Part shown: piece by piece, positions 25,391 through 34,853 of the stretch | Layout: each line of letters opens with the position of its first letter | Numbering within the stretch: position 1 is the stretch's first letter | Origin: Gilvimarinus algae | Lineage (GTDB): Bacteria > Pseudomonadota > Gammaproteobacteria > Pseudomonadales > Cellvibrionaceae | Reading direction: 5' to 3' | Assembly (NCBI RefSeq): GCF_030518215.1 | Contig: NZ_JAULRT010000035.1 | Span: forward strand, 124,001 to 188,000 | DNA length: 64,000 nucleotides | Notes under the pieces: model-generated | What the model saw: the letters and a program-made list of their open reading frames with translations, nothing else | Told to the model about the DNA's origin: nothing | Database searches by the model: none | Made by a program: the position numbers and the translations under genes

Positions 25391-25981
25391 ATGACTGCTA
25401 CCAACCGAAAAGTAAGGATTCTACTGGCCTCACTCTCCCTGCTCGTGCTCGCGCCCTTTACCGTTGCACAAGGAGTAGGCAGCGGCGGCTTCGAGGCCGC
25501 TGCCTTACCTGCGACCAGCACAATAGGCCTCTCTGTCGCCGTTATAATTCTGTCTATTGCCGCTTTTTGTGTGCTGCGCAAACGCAACTTCGCAGCGGCA
25601 CTGGTGGGCCCGACCCTGGTACTGGCCGGCGCCACGGCAATAGTGGCCAGCCCAGAGTTACGGGCGCAAATGGGCCTGCAGCAGTTTACCAACCCCAATG
25701 GCGAATACATCAGCGTCGAATCGCAGTTTGCGGCAGGCATACCGGTTTTTGAATTCACCAACGTCTCAGGTCAGCCCCTAAAAATTGTCCGTGTACAGGA
25801 AGCCAGCCCCCAGGCTTGCCTGGATTTTGTCCTGGCCCCAGGCAAGCCCCAAACTGAAGCCCTAAAAGGTGATATGCGTCTGCAAGACGCGGGGTTTCCC
25901 GACTGCATGGTCGGCGAGACACTTGAGAACGGTGCCACCTGCCGGGTCGACTTTTATCTGTTCTGCACGGGGTATACTTGA
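25391..25981 (+). CDS. Probable midcut-by-XrtH protein (exosortase H sorting substrate)
   Basis: A 196-residue protein with an N-terminal signal peptide (ends near TVAQG), then after a short Gly/Ala spacer the sequence LPATSTIGL, a hydrophobic helix and a basic stop (LRKRN). This resembles the tripartite IPTLSxWGL-CTERM sorting signal of exosortase H substrates, but lies in the middle of the protein (residues 38-68), followed by a second hydrophobic stretch and a C-terminal domain with four cysteines. NCBI models call such proteins midcut-by-XrtH. The start at 25391 has a GGAG site. No exosortase gene is in the window. The assignment rests on pattern recognition. Confidence 0.6.
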   Translation: MTATNRKVRILLASLSLLVLAPFTVAQGVGSGGFEAAALPATSTIGLSVAVIILSIAAFCVLRKRNFAAALVGPTLVLAGATAIVASPELRAQMGLQQFTNPNGEYISVESQFAAGIPVFEFTNVSGQPLKIVRVQEASPQACLDFVLAPGKPQTEALKGDMRLQDAGFPDCMVGETLENGATCRVDFYLFCTGYT

Positions 25982-26094
25982 TAACGACATTGGTGCAGAA
26001 GCCGCTAGGATTTGCCCATTACTTCGCCACCTCAGGCCAATCAAACTCTTAAGAAATTTGCCCGTCTCCAATAAATCGGGGGTGGGCCTTTCAG

Positions 26095-26802
26095 CTATAG
26101 ACTTTTTAGCGCTCTAAACGCCAGGCTCTGGCGCCGGGACATTTCCACCGCAATGCCCGAGCGTAGTCGGGCCTCAATATTACCGTTTACCGCCGTCTCA
26201 ATGTCGAGAATATGATCGAGATTGACAATAAACTGGCGACTGGCGCGAAAGAAGTATTGCTCCGGCAATCGGGCTTCCAACTGATTGAGTGAGCGCCGAA
26301 TCAAGGGTTTGTGGCCGTCAAAATACACGCGGCTGTAGTTGCCGATGGATTCAAACGCCGATATGTCCTGCAAGCGCACAAACCAGCAGCGCTCGTCTTC
26401 CCTGAGAAAGACCTTTTCAGACAAGGCCAAAGGCGCCGCGGCATCCGGCTGCTCGCGCTCAAGGTTCAGTTTGCTTAACGCTTGAGACAAGCGGGCCGGG
26501 TCTACGGGCTTGAGCAGGTAATCAAGAGCGCTCGCCTCAAAAGCGCGCAGGGCGTACTGGTCGTAGGCGGTAACAAAAATCACCTCCGGGCCGGGACCGA
26601 GCTCCTCTAGCAGCTCAAAACCGTTCTTGCCGGGCATTTGAATATCGAGAAATAACAACTCCGGCGCGAGCGCCTGAATCTGCTCAAGGGCTTGATGAGC
26701 GTTCTCAGCCTCACCAACAATTTCAATCTGCGGGTGCTGGGCCAACAGAGACCGGAGCTCGTTGCGGGCGAGGCGCTCATCATCAACAATGAGTGCTCTC
26801 AC
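26095..26802 (-). CDS. LytTR-type response regulator
   Basis: A 235-residue regulator with a receiver domain (LIVDDERLARNEL, phosphoacceptor Asp in LLFLDIQMPGKNG, conserved Lys in YLLKPVD) and a C-terminal LytTR DNA-binding domain (about 140-235: WFVRLQDISAFESIGNYSRVYF, FRASRQFIVNLDHI). It overlaps its sensor kinase by 4 bases (ATGA-type overlap), so the two form an operon. Its target genes cannot be named; LytTR regulators often control cell-surface or competence functions. It converges on the midcut-by-XrtH-like gene. Confidence 0.94.
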   Translation of the reverse strand: MRALIVDDERLARNELRSLLAQHPQIEIVGEAENAHQALEQIQALAPELLFLDIQMPGKNGFELLEELGPGPEVIFVTAYDQYALRAFEASALDYLLKPVDPARLSQALSKLNLEREQPDAAAPLALSEKVFLREDERCWFVRLQDISAFESIGNYSRVYFDGHKPLIRRSLNQLEARLPEQYFFRASRQFIVNLDHILDIETAVNGNIEARLRSGIAVEMSRRQSLAFRALKSL

Positions 26803-27845
26803 GCTCGCTCCACCCGTATCACCGCCTCCACCCGCTGCTCGTCTGCCTGTCTGAGCTCGACGCCCGAGCGCTCGCCAAAAGCCATATGCAACCTCTCCCG
26901 GGTGTTTTTTAACCCTAAACCATTGCCGTCTCCGGGCGCTAAGCGCCCGGGGTTTTCAATATGGATCACTAGTGCCCGCTCCTCGCGGCGCGCCCTGATG
27001 CTGAGCATGCCGCCCGCCGGGTGCTGGCTGATACCGTGCTTGATGGCGTTTTCTACCAAAGTCTGCAGGCTCATGGGCAGTACCGGCTCTTGCAGCAGAT
27101 CGGCGGCAATATCAATCTGATATTCCAGGCGCTGCTCAAAGCGCACTTTTTCAATTGCCAGGTAGGCTTGAACGCTTTCAAGCTCCTGCCCAAGAGAGAC
27201 CGTGGCCGATTGCGGATCGCTCAAGGCGTGGCGCAAAAGGCCAGCCAATTGCGTCACCATTTCCCGGGCACGCGCAGGGTTTTCGTTGATCATAGCACGC
27301 ACGCTGTTGAGCGAATTGAATAAGAAATGCGGGTTCATTTGCCATTTTAAATTTTGCAGCTGGGACTCTTTTAGCGAGAGTTCCAGCTTGAGCTTTTCCA
27401 TGGCTTCGCGCTTGCGCGCTAGCAACATTTTGCTGGCGAAGTACACCATGCTCCACAAACTGAGGGCAACAAAATAGTAGTAGTACCAGAAAACAGCTGC
27501 AGGCTTGCTCATGCTATCCCAGTCGTAGAGTTTGAGCATCCCCATGTGTAAAACAAATACAATCAGCGCCTCCCACAAGGCGGTCGCTATCGCCACACAG
27601 ATCAACGCGCGGGCAATCAACAGTGCCATGCGCTCTAGCTTAAACCAGCGGGTGCGGTAGCACTGACGCAACAAATGCGAACAGAGAAAACCCGCCGCCC
27701 CGATAAAGCCGCCGTTAAAGACCACGGCCATATCAAACGGCAGATACATGGCCGAAAAAAGCACGTGCATCGCGGAAAAAAACAGCCAGCCAATCAGTTG
27801 CAGGGCGTAGTACAGCCGGCTGTCAATGTGCGCTCTCATAGGCAT
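26799..27845 (-). CDS. LytS/YehU-type sensor histidine kinase
   Basis: A 348-residue kinase with four to five membrane helices in residues 1-150, then a His_kinase domain: LKWQMNPHFLFNSLNSVRAMI carries the phosphoacceptor histidine of this family and the C-terminal ATPase shows VENAIKHGISQHPAGG and GNGLGLKNTRERL. I chose ATG 27845 because a GAAG site precedes it and the longer frame (to 27959) would overlap the upstream hydrolase gene. It pairs with the adjacent LytTR regulator. The sensor has no periplasmic domain, so it probably senses within or at the membrane. Confidence 0.92.
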   Translation of the reverse strand: MPMRAHIDSRLYYALQLIGWLFFSAMHVLFSAMYLPFDMAVVFNGGFIGAAGFLCSHLLRQCYRTRWFKLERMALLIARALICVAIATALWEALIVFVLHMGMLKLYDWDSMSKPAAVFWYYYYFVALSLWSMVYFASKMLLARKREAMEKLKLELSLKESQLQNLKWQMNPHFLFNSLNSVRAMINENPARAREMVTQLAGLLRHALSDPQSATVSLGQELESVQAYLAIEKVRFEQRLEYQIDIAADLLQEPVLPMSLQTLVENAIKHGISQHPAGGMLSIRARREERALVIHIENPGRLAPGDGNGLGLKNTRERLHMAFGERSGVELRQADEQRVEAVIRVERA

Positions 27846-27867
27846 GTATTGCTTCGTGTCTCTTTGG

Positions 27868-28737
27868 TTAATGTAAAAAGCCGTCCACTTTTTCCATTGT
27901 CCACTGCGGATCGTCGAGCATAATAAAGTGCCGGGCCTGTTCATGCATAACGATCTCAACCTCCGGCAAATGCTCGTACTGCATACTAAACTGCGCCTTT
28001 ACTGAATCGATGGTACCACCAAAGTTTTTTGCCGAGTACCAACTGCCGAGCACCAATGTCGGCACCTCTATGCGCGCCAGATCATCGCGCAGGTCGGTGG
28101 TGAACATGGTGTACATGGACTGCGCCGTCATCGCCGGGTCCGACGCCACACCCCAGCCGGTGATTCTGCGTGCATCCTCTTCAGAGGTAACAAGTCCCGG
28201 TACACTGCCTTGGTAATACTGGCGGCGCCCCTCAACCGAGGCACTGGCAATGCCTTGCGTTTGCTGGCGGGCCAAGGGCTCCATGGACGCCTCGGTCGCT
28301 GCGGGGTTGAAGATCAAAGGGAAGAACGGCAGGCTATCCACAATCACAAGTTTACCCACAGACTTCGGCGCATCACTGGCCACCCAGAGCGACAAAAAGC
28401 CGCCGAGGCTGTGTCCCACCAGCACGGGTTTGTTCAGTTGCTTGTCTTTGAGGTAGGCCATGAGTCCATTCTTTACTGCCTCAAGGGACGGCTCCGCGGT
28501 CATTGGCTCGCCGGCAAACCCCTTGAGGGTCAGTGTGTGGGTTTGATAGCGGCCTCGGTAATGCGCCTCCACCTCGGCCCAGACCTCGCCAGGGGTATTC
28601 AAACCCGGAATCAATACCATGGGCGGCCCCTCACCCCGCACCTCGGCGACAAACCCATAGTCCTCTGCCTGGCTGCTTGCCGCGATGCAGATCGCCAAGC
28701 CAAGAGTGAGCATTACGGTCATTTTTAAACCTTTCAT
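27868..28737 (-). CDS. Secreted alpha/beta hydrolase
   Basis: A 289-residue protein with a signal peptide (ends near SSQAEDY). The nucleophile elbow is GHSLGG (about residues 108-113), the oxyanion region is MVLIPGLNTPGEVW, and the catalytic histidine is in HEQARHFIMLDDP near the C-terminus, where a family alpha/beta-hydrolase fold enzyme has its His. Substrate unknown; esterase or lactonase activity is plausible. It lies 22 bp upstream of the LytS-type kinase on the same strand and may be co-transcribed with the two-component genes. Confidence 0.88.
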   Translation of the reverse strand: MKGLKMTVMLTLGLAICIAASSQAEDYGFVAEVRGEGPPMVLIPGLNTPGEVWAEVEAHYRGRYQTHTLTLKGFAGEPMTAEPSLEAVKNGLMAYLKDKQLNKPVLVGHSLGGFLSLWVASDAPKSVGKLVIVDSLPFFPLIFNPAATEASMEPLARQQTQGIASASVEGRRQYYQGSVPGLVTSEEDARRITGWGVASDPAMTAQSMYTMFTTDLRDDLARIEVPTLVLGSWYSAKNFGGTIDSVKAQFSMQYEHLPEVEIVMHEQARHFIMLDDPQWTMEKVDGFLH

Positions 28738-28919
28738 GGAGAAACTCCTTCGCTGTGAATGACATCAACAGCCTAAGAGCAACTCGCTGTAGTAAGGGTG
28801 AAAAAGGGATCAGCGGCGCGAGCACGCCATAAGCGGTATGCGTGTGATCAACGGCGCGCGACTTGGCCGAGAGAAACTCCGGGTTTATACTCGGTGGTTT
28901 TTTCATCGACGGATTTATC

Positions 28920-29309
28920 ATGCCCAACAAAGCAGTCATACACACCGACAAGGCGCCCCAGGCGATAGGCACCTACTCTCAGGCCGTTAAAGTCAACGGC
29001 ACGGTTTATCTTTCCGGTCAGATCCCGCTGGATCCGGACACCATGGAAATGGTCACCGGGGGCTTTGCCGCCGAGGCCGATCAGGTTTTTAAGAACTTGG
29101 CGGCGGTCTGCGAAGAAGCGGGCGGCAGTTTGAAAGACATCGTCAAGCTCAATATTTACCTGACCGACCTTGGCAACTTTCCCGTCGTTAACGAAGTCAT
29201 GGCGCGTTACTTCAACGAGCCCTATCCCGCGCGCGCCGCTATTGGCATTAGCCAGCTGCCCAAGGGCGCTCAGGTTGAGGCCGACGGCATTATGGTGACC
29301 GCTGGATAA
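28920..29309 (+). CDS. ridA: RidA, enamine/imine deaminase (housekeeping copy)
   Basis: A 129-residue Rid[30 protein letters not shown], the [17 protein letters not shown] helix, and the signature [24 protein letters not shown] with the substrate-binding arginine. It hydrolyses 2-aminoacrylate-type intermediates from serine/threonine dehydratases and so protects PLP enzymes. The start at 28920 gives the standard [17 protein letters not shown] beginning. In Pseudomonas this copy follows spoT. Its 3' end overlaps the convergent NAD-binding protein gene by 20 bp. Confidence 0.95.
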   Translation: MPNKAVIHTDKAPQAIGTYSQAVKVNGTVYLSGQIPLDPDTMEMVTGGFAAEADQVFKNLAAVCEEAGGSLKDIVKLNIYLTDLGNFPVVNEVMARYFNEPYPARAAIGISQLPKGAQVEADGIMVTAG

Positions 29310-30129
29310 GCTCGGCAAACCCCTCCGTAAAACTCTCATAACGTAGTCGATAACCGGTAGAGAGCATTCGCCGGTTGTCGATGCGCTTATTCAAATCACC
29401 GTCCGCATCGCCAGGCGGCGGCTCTGCCACCCCCAGTGCCCCAGCCAGCCAGCGCACCACCTGTGCCTTGGTCGGCGATTCACCGTCGCTGACCAGGTAT
29501 AGTGGCGCCACTGGTCCGACCTCGGTCAACAGGTAAGCGATAAATCCTGCGGCATCCTCTGCGTGAATCCGGTTGGTATAGGCTTGGCTGGCGCGCGCCC
29601 GAGCGCTTCTGACGCTGTCGAGCAAACGGTCGCGCCCCGGCCCGTAGATACCGGCCAGGCGCAGCACCGTCAGCGGGAGACCGGCATCGGCTAGCAGCGC
29701 CTCGGCCTCAAGAATACGCCGGCCGTTAAATTTGCTGGGCAGAGCCTCTGCCTGCTCATCAATCCATTCGCCGTGGTTTTGTCCATACACTGAGGTACTG
29801 CTCACCATGACCACCTTCTTCGGTGCGGGACTCGCCGCCAATGCCTGCACCAGCGCCCGACAAGGCGCCAGATAGCCGCGCTCATACCCCTCATCGGTGC
29901 GCGCTGTGGGCGTCGGGGTCATAACGATGTAGTCGTAGCCGCTCGCCAGTATTTGTTGCAATGCCGAGGCATCTGCCGCATCGGCACTGACGTAGGTTAA
30001 GCCCTCGTGAGGCGTATGAGGCGGGTGTCGCCTGAGGCCGGTGACCTGCACTGAGCTATCGTTGAGATGATGGGCCAGACGGCGACCCAGGTCACCACAG
30101 CCGATTACTAATAGTTTTTCGCTATCCAT
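29290..30129 (-). CDS. NAD(P)-binding epimerase-like protein (YeeZ-type SDR)
   Basis: A 279-residue extended-SDR relative. It has a Rossmann [10 protein letters not shown] motif (residues 10-19), the [15 protein letters not shown] strand with the SDR serine and tyrosine, and the conserved [13 protein letters not shown] and [16 protein letters not shown] blocks. Proteins of this type (E. coli YeeZ) have an unknown substrate. It is divergent from oxyR with 44 bp between the starts, a spacing that suggests a shared control region. Confidence 0.88.
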   Translation of the reverse strand: MDSEKLLVIGCGDLGRRLAHHLNDSSVQVTGLRRHPPHTPHEGLTYVSADAADASALQQILASGYDYIVMTPTPTARTDEGYERGYLAPCRALVQALAASPAPKKVVMVSSTSVYGQNHGEWIDEQAEALPSKFNGRRILEAEALLADAGLPLTVLRLAGIYGPGRDRLLDSVRSARARASQAYTNRIHAEDAAGFIAYLLTEVGPVAPLYLVSDGESPTKAQVVRWLAGALGVAEPPPGDADGDLNKRIDNRRMLSTGYRLRYESFTEGFAELIQRSP

Positions 30130-30173
30130 TTTGCTAGATTGTTACCTTTCATAAACTCGAGACGCTGCTTTCC

Positions 30174-31109
30174 ATGACTCTGACAGAATTGCGCTACATC
30201 GTCACCCTCGCCCAGGAACAGCACTTTGGCCGCGCCGCCGAGCGCTGCTTTGTCAGCCAGCCAACGCTGAGTATTGCCGTAAAAAAGCTGGAAGAAGAGC
30301 TGGGTGTGGCGCTGTTTGAGCGCTCCAAGTCGCGAGTGTCCGCCACGCCTCTGGGAGAGAAGATCGTCGCTCAGGCAAACCTGGTGCTCGAGCAAACCGC
30401 CGCCATCAAGGACATTGCCAACGAGGGTAAGGATCAACTGTCGAGCCCGCTAAGCATCGGTGCGATTTTTACCATTGGCCCCTATCTTTTGCCTTACTTT
30501 ATCCCAGAGCTGCAAAAAGAGGCCAGCGCCATGCCCCTGTACGTGGAGGAGGGCTATACGGCGACCTTGCGCACCAAGCTGCGCAAGGGCGAGCTCGATG
30601 TGATTATCGTCGCCCTGCCATTCACCGAGGCCGATGTGGTCACCCAGCCGCTCTACGAAGAGCCTTTTGTAGTGCTGATGCGCAAGGATCATCCGCTGGC
30701 CGCATCCAAGGCCATTGATCCGGCCGCCCTAGATGAAGAGGAAGTACTGCTGCTCGGGGAGGGCCACTGCTTCCGCGACCAGGTGCTGGAAACTTGCCCC
30801 AATCTTAAGCCCTCCATTGAAGGGAGCAACGGCAAGGTGCGCACCGCCGCCGAAGGCAGCTCACTGGAAACCCTGCGCCACATGGTGGCCTCGGGTCTGG
30901 GCATCACTATATTGCCGGTCTCCGCCGCCAGTATGACCGGCTACAGCGAGGACGTTCTGGTCACCCGGCCCTTTTCCGGCCACGGCCCCAAACGCACAGT
31001 CGCACTCGCCTGGCGCGCGAGCTTCCCGCGCTTCAAAGCCGTGGATGCGCTGAGGGGAGCCATACGCCGCTGTCAGCACGACAACCCGTTGATCTCACTG
31101 ATTCGCTGA
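30174..31109 (+). CDS. oxyR: Hydrogen-peroxide sensor OxyR (LysR family)
   Basis: A 311-residue LysR-type regulator with N-terminal HTH (YIVTLAQEQHFGRAAERCFVSQPTLSIAVKKLEEELG). The redox cysteines are visible as Cys199 in GEGHCFRDQ and Cys208 in LETCPN, the same numbers as E. coli OxyR, so it should form the peroxide-induced disulfide. Target genes would be catalase and peroxiredoxin genes outside the window. It is followed at 4 bp by recG, the gene order of Pseudomonas. Confidence 0.95.
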   Translation: MTLTELRYIVTLAQEQHFGRAAERCFVSQPTLSIAVKKLEEELGVALFERSKSRVSATPLGEKIVAQANLVLEQTAAIKDIANEGKDQLSSPLSIGAIFTIGPYLLPYFIPELQKEASAMPLYVEEGYTATLRTKLRKGELDVIIVALPFTEADVVTQPLYEEPFVVLMRKDHPLAASKAIDPAALDEEEVLLLGEGHCFRDQVLETCPNLKPSIEGSNGKVRTAAEGSSLETLRHMVASGLGITILPVSAASMTGYSEDVLVTRPFSGHGPKRTVALAWRASFPRFKAVDALRGAIRRCQHDNPLISLIR

Positions 31110-31113
31110 TCCT

Positions 31114-33201
31114 GTGCCGCCCGCGAGCCTGCCCCTCGCCACCCGCCCGATAACCACCCTCAAGGGCGTGGGGCCGGCGCTCGCCGAAAAACTCGCCCGT
31201 CTCGGCATTCTCACCGTGCAGCAGCTGCTCTTCCACCTGCCGAGCCGCTATCTTGACCGCACTCGGGTACAGCCCATTGGCGGCCTGCAGCCGGGCGTCA
31301 GTGCGGTGATTGAAGCTGATATACGGGCCGCCGACGTGGTCTACGGACGGCGCCGCTCGCTGGTGTGCCGCGTGCAAGACACCACCGGCACCCTAACCCT
31401 GCGATTTTTCCACTTTTCGGCCGCGCAGAAGCAGCGGCTCAGCGCTGGCAGCCGCGTGCGCTGTTTTGGCGAGGCGCGGCGCGGCGGCTCGGGGCTGGAG
31501 ATGATCCATCCGGAATACGAGTATCTGGATGGCGATTCGGTCAAACCACTGGCTGGGACTCTCACCCCCCATTACCCGACAACCGATGGTTTGACTCAGC
31601 CGCGACTGCGAACGTTGATGAGCGAGGCGTTAACGCTTTTGAGCGTTCAACCCATCGACGAGCTCTTACCGGCGCAGGTGCGCCAGTCGCTCGATCAAAT
31701 TCCGCTGGCCGAGGCGCTAAAACTTCTGCACCAGCCGCCGGCCGATGTGAATCTGCAGCAGCTCGCCGAGGGGGTTCACCCTTTTCAGCAGCGCCTGGCT
31801 TTTGAAGAGCTGCTCGCCCACCAGTTGAGCATGCTGCAATTTCGCCAGCGCATAAGACGCCAGCGCGCACCGACTTTGCAGCGTGACAACCGATTGAGCG
31901 AGCGCTTTTTGCAACAGCTGGCCTTCGAGTTAACCGCTGCTCAAGCGCGCGTCGATGGCGAAATTGCCACCGACCTCGCACGCCCCGAGCCCATGCTTCG
32001 GCTGGTTCAGGGCGATGTAGGTTCGGGCAAGACCGTCGTTGCGGCGCTGGCGGCGCTCAACGCGGTCGCCGCCGGCAAGCAGGTCGCCGTCATGGCGCCT
32101 ACGGAAATTCTCGCGGAACAACACCGCATCAACTTCAGCGACTGGCTGGCGCCCCTGGGCGTCGCAACCTGCTTTCTCAGCGGCCGGCTGAAAGCGCGGG
32201 AAAAGCGCGAGGCGCTCGCCGCCATCGCCTCGGGTGAAGCTCAGGTAGTAATCGGCACTCACGCGCTGTTTCAGCCGGAGGTGGCCTTTGACGATTTGGC
32301 TCTGGCGATCATTGACGAGCAGCACCGCTTTGGTGTGCACCAGCGCCTGGCATTGGGGGAGAAGGCGAGGTCCGGCTTCACCCCGCACCAATTGATCATG
32401 ACTGCCACCCCCATACCGCGCACTCTGGCCATGAGTGCCTATGCCGATCTGGACTGCTCGGTCATTGACGAGTTACCGCCGGGGCGCACCCCCGTCGCTA
32501 CCGCCGTGGTCTCGGACCAGCGGCGCGAAGAGGTCGTGGAGCGGGTCAGGGCGGCCTGTGCCCAGGGTCGTCAGGCCTACTGGGTGTGCACGCTGATTGA
32601 AGAGTCGGAGGCGCTGGAAGCCCAGGCGGCCGAAGCAACGGCGCAACTGCTCAGCGAACAACTGCCGGGGCTAAATGTGGCCTTGGTTCACGGGCGGCTC
32701 AAGAACGCCGAGAAAGAGGCGGTTATGACGGCCTTCAAAACCGGGGAGGCCGACCTGCTGGTGGCCACCACAGTGATCGAGGTGGGCGTCGATGTGCCCA
32801 ACGCCAGCCTGATGATCATTGAAAACCCCGAGCGCCTCGGCTTGTCGCAACTTCATCAGCTGCGCGGCCGGGTAGGGCGTGGCGCCTCGGCGAGCCACTG
32901 CGTGTTGCTCTATGGCTCTCCCCTGTCCAACCACAGTAAACAGCGGCTGCGGGTCATGCGCGAGAGTACCGATGGTTTTTACATCGCCGAGCAAGACCTT
33001 GAGCTGCGCGGTCCGGGTGAGGTGTTGGGCACCCGCCAGACCGGACAAATGGAGTTTCGCATCGCTGAGCTGGCTCGCGATGCCCACCTGCTACCCAGCG
33101 TGCGACGGGCCGCCGAGTACATGCTCTCACACCATAAAGAGCACTCGGCAGCGGTGGTTGAACGCTGGCTGGGCGGACGCGAACGCTACCTTGGCGCATG
33201 A
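31114..33201 (+). CDS. recG: ATP-dependent DNA helicase RecG
   Basis: A 695-residue superfamily-2 helicase that reverses stalled replication forks. The N-terminal wedge domain (LKGVGPALAEKLARLGI) precedes the helicase core: Walker A GDVGSGKTVVAA, DEQHRFGVHQR (DExH-type motif II), TATPIPRTLAMS (motif III), HGRLKNAEKEAVM, and the motif VI-like HQLRGRVGRG. Length is normal. The start is GTG 4 bp after oxyR stop, so it is probably translated from the oxyR transcript. Confidence 0.96.
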   Translation: MPPASLPLATRPITTLKGVGPALAEKLARLGILTVQQLLFHLPSRYLDRTRVQPIGGLQPGVSAVIEADIRAADVVYGRRRSLVCRVQDTTGTLTLRFFHFSAAQKQRLSAGSRVRCFGEARRGGSGLEMIHPEYEYLDGDSVKPLAGTLTPHYPTTDGLTQPRLRTLMSEALTLLSVQPIDELLPAQVRQSLDQIPLAEALKLLHQPPADVNLQQLAEGVHPFQQRLAFEELLAHQLSMLQFRQRIRRQRAPTLQRDNRLSERFLQQLAFELTAAQARVDGEIATDLARPEPMLRLVQGDVGSGKTVVAALAALNAVAAGKQVAVMAPTEILAEQHRINFSDWLAPLGVATCFLSGRLKAREKREALAAIASGEAQVVIGTHALFQPEVAFDDLALAIIDEQHRFGVHQRLALGEKARSGFTPHQLIMTATPIPRTLAMSAYADLDCSVIDELPPGRTPVATAVVSDQRREEVVERVRAACAQGRQAYWVCTLIEESEALEAQAAEATAQLLSEQLPGLNVALVHGRLKNAEKEAVMTAFKTGEADLLVATTVIEVGVDVPNASLMIIENPERLGLSQLHQLRGRVGRGASASHCVLLYGSPLSNHSKQRLRVMRESTDGFYIAEQDLELRGPGEVLGTRQTGQMEFRIAELARDAHLLPSVRRAAEYMLSHHKEHSAAVVERWLGGRERYLGA

Positions 33202-33382
33202 GACGACGTTTATCTGAAAAACATGCACTCGGTCACATCCCGCGTAGAATTGACGCCTATAAAACACTATATTTACTGCTACTCTGCATAAGGGTCCGTC
33301 CGGTTTGCTTCTACACTTTCTATAGGATGGAAAGAAAAAACGACGGCCCGCGCAGAGCCCGCAAGATCACAGGAGACACACA

Positions 33383-34783
33383 GTGCCAGTACCCACCAGC
33401 GTAGAAACGCTGCTCAGCAGCCAGAATATTCACTATGACATCGCCGCCACGCCCCTGGGCAGTGATGACCGCTTGGTATGGCACGACCAACATTTGCGCA
33501 ACGTCGGCGCCGCCCGCTCCATACTTTTACAAGACGAGATCGGCCGCGTGCAGGTCGTGATTGCCGCCAACAGCCTGCTGGACGTGGCGGCCGTCAATCG
33601 CCACCTCAACCGGGACTTGCGCGCCGCCGGCGAGCAGGAGCTCAAACAGTTCTGCGAAGCCAATCAGTTTCACTCGGTGCCGGCCCTGCCTCAGGTGGCA
33701 GGGTTGCTGACGCTGGTAGACAACCAGCTGCTGGAAAAAGACGACCTGCTGCTCGACTCGGGCGATGAAGAACAACTGATTCGCGTGCACGGCACGGAGT
33801 TTCAGCAGACCTTAAAAGATGCCATTGTCTGCGAGATATCCGTACCACTTGAGCCGCTGGAAACAGACCCAGGCAGCGCCGAGGACACCGCCCAAATCGA
33901 GGGCGCTATTCGCAACTTCACCCAACTTCGCATCAAGCAGCGGCTGGAAGAAACCCTGGAACTGCCGCCACTGTCGGATACCGCGCAGCGCATCATCAAG
34001 CTTCGGGTGGACCCCAATGCCGACATCTCCGACCTGGCACAAATCGTCGAAACAGACCCCAGCCTCGCGGCCCAGGTGGTCAGCTGGGCGGCGTCGCCCT
34101 ATTACTCGGCACCGGGCAAAATCAAGTCTATCCACGACGCCATCGTTCGCGTACTGGGCTTTGATATGGTCCTCAACCTGGCACTGGGGCTAGCGCTCGG
34201 CAAAACCATCTCAATGCCCAAAAGTGGCCCCTGTGGCGAGCTGCCCTACTGGCAGCAAGCGGTGTATATGGCAGCCACCATTGAGGGGCTGGTAACCGCC
34301 ATCCCCCGCGATTACCGCCCGAGCTTTGGCATGGCCTACCTGACAGGATTACTGCACAATTTCGGCGTCTTGATCATGGCAGAGGTCTTCCCGCCCCACT
34401 ACGAGCAGTACTGCAAGCTCTGCGAAGCCAACCCACACACCACACCCCAGGCTATCGAGCGCCACATTCTCGGCGTTAACCGCGATCAGATTGCCGGCAC
34501 ACTGATGGAGCTCTGGTCCATGCCCGAAGAGGTGGTGGTGGGGCTGCGCCATCAGCAAAACCCCGCTTATCGCGGTGAGCACGCCATCTACGCCAAGCTG
34601 ATTTACGTGGCCAAAGCGCTACTGCGCCAGCACGGCATAGGCCTGGGCCCAAAAGAAGCCGTGCCCGACGCCCTATTCGACGAGCTGCACCTGAAGCGGG
34701 ACAAGGCGGAAGCGACCATAGCCAATATTATCGAATCAACCGACGAGCTGGAGCACATCGCCAACGCGCTCAACCCCGGCTGA
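33383..34783 (+). CDS. YbaK-like/HDOD fusion protein
   Basis: A 466-residue protein with two parts. Residues about 1-150 resemble the YbaK/prolyl-tRNA-editing domain, but the segment AARSILLQDEIGRVQVVIAA has Arg where YbaK holds its catalytic Lys (as in FKTL), so editing activity is doubtful. Residues about 165-400 are an HDOD domain (LPPLSDTAQRIIKLRVDP, IVETDPSLAAQVVSWAASPYY, GFDMVLNLALGLALG, GLLHNFGVLIM), a signalling fold related to inactive HD phosphohydrolases. The protein is likely a non-enzymatic signalling protein. A terminator follows at 34810. Confidence 0.85.
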   Translation: MPVPTSVETLLSSQNIHYDIAATPLGSDDRLVWHDQHLRNVGAARSILLQDEIGRVQVVIAANSLLDVAAVNRHLNRDLRAAGEQELKQFCEANQFHSVPALPQVAGLLTLVDNQLLEKDDLLLDSGDEEQLIRVHGTEFQQTLKDAIVCEISVPLEPLETDPGSAEDTAQIEGAIRNFTQLRIKQRLEETLELPPLSDTAQRIIKLRVDPNADISDLAQIVETDPSLAAQVVSWAASPYYSAPGKIKSIHDAIVRVLGFDMVLNLALGLALGKTISMPKSGPCGELPYWQQAVYMAATIEGLVTAIPRDYRPSFGMAYLTGLLHNFGVLIMAEVFPPHYEQYCKLCEANPHTTPQAIERHILGVNRDQIAGTLMELWSMPEEVVVGLRHQQNPAYRGEHAIYAKLIYVAKALLRQHGIGLGPKEAVPDALFDELHLKRDKAEATIANIIESTDELEHIANALNPG

Positions 34784-34809
34784 AGGGGACTTTGATGGTA
34801 AATACCCAG

Positions 34810-34839
34810 TAAACCCGGCCAAGGCCGGGTTTATTTTTT
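34810..34839 (+). terminator. Rho-independent terminator after the HDOD gene
   Basis: A hairpin of AAACCCGGCC/GGCCGGGTTT (arms 34811-34820 and 34823-34832) with a 2-base loop is followed by TTATTTTTTA. It separates the plus-strand HDOD gene from the convergent symporter gene. Confidence 0.85.
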
Positions 34840-34853
34840 ATGAGCGGCGGATG

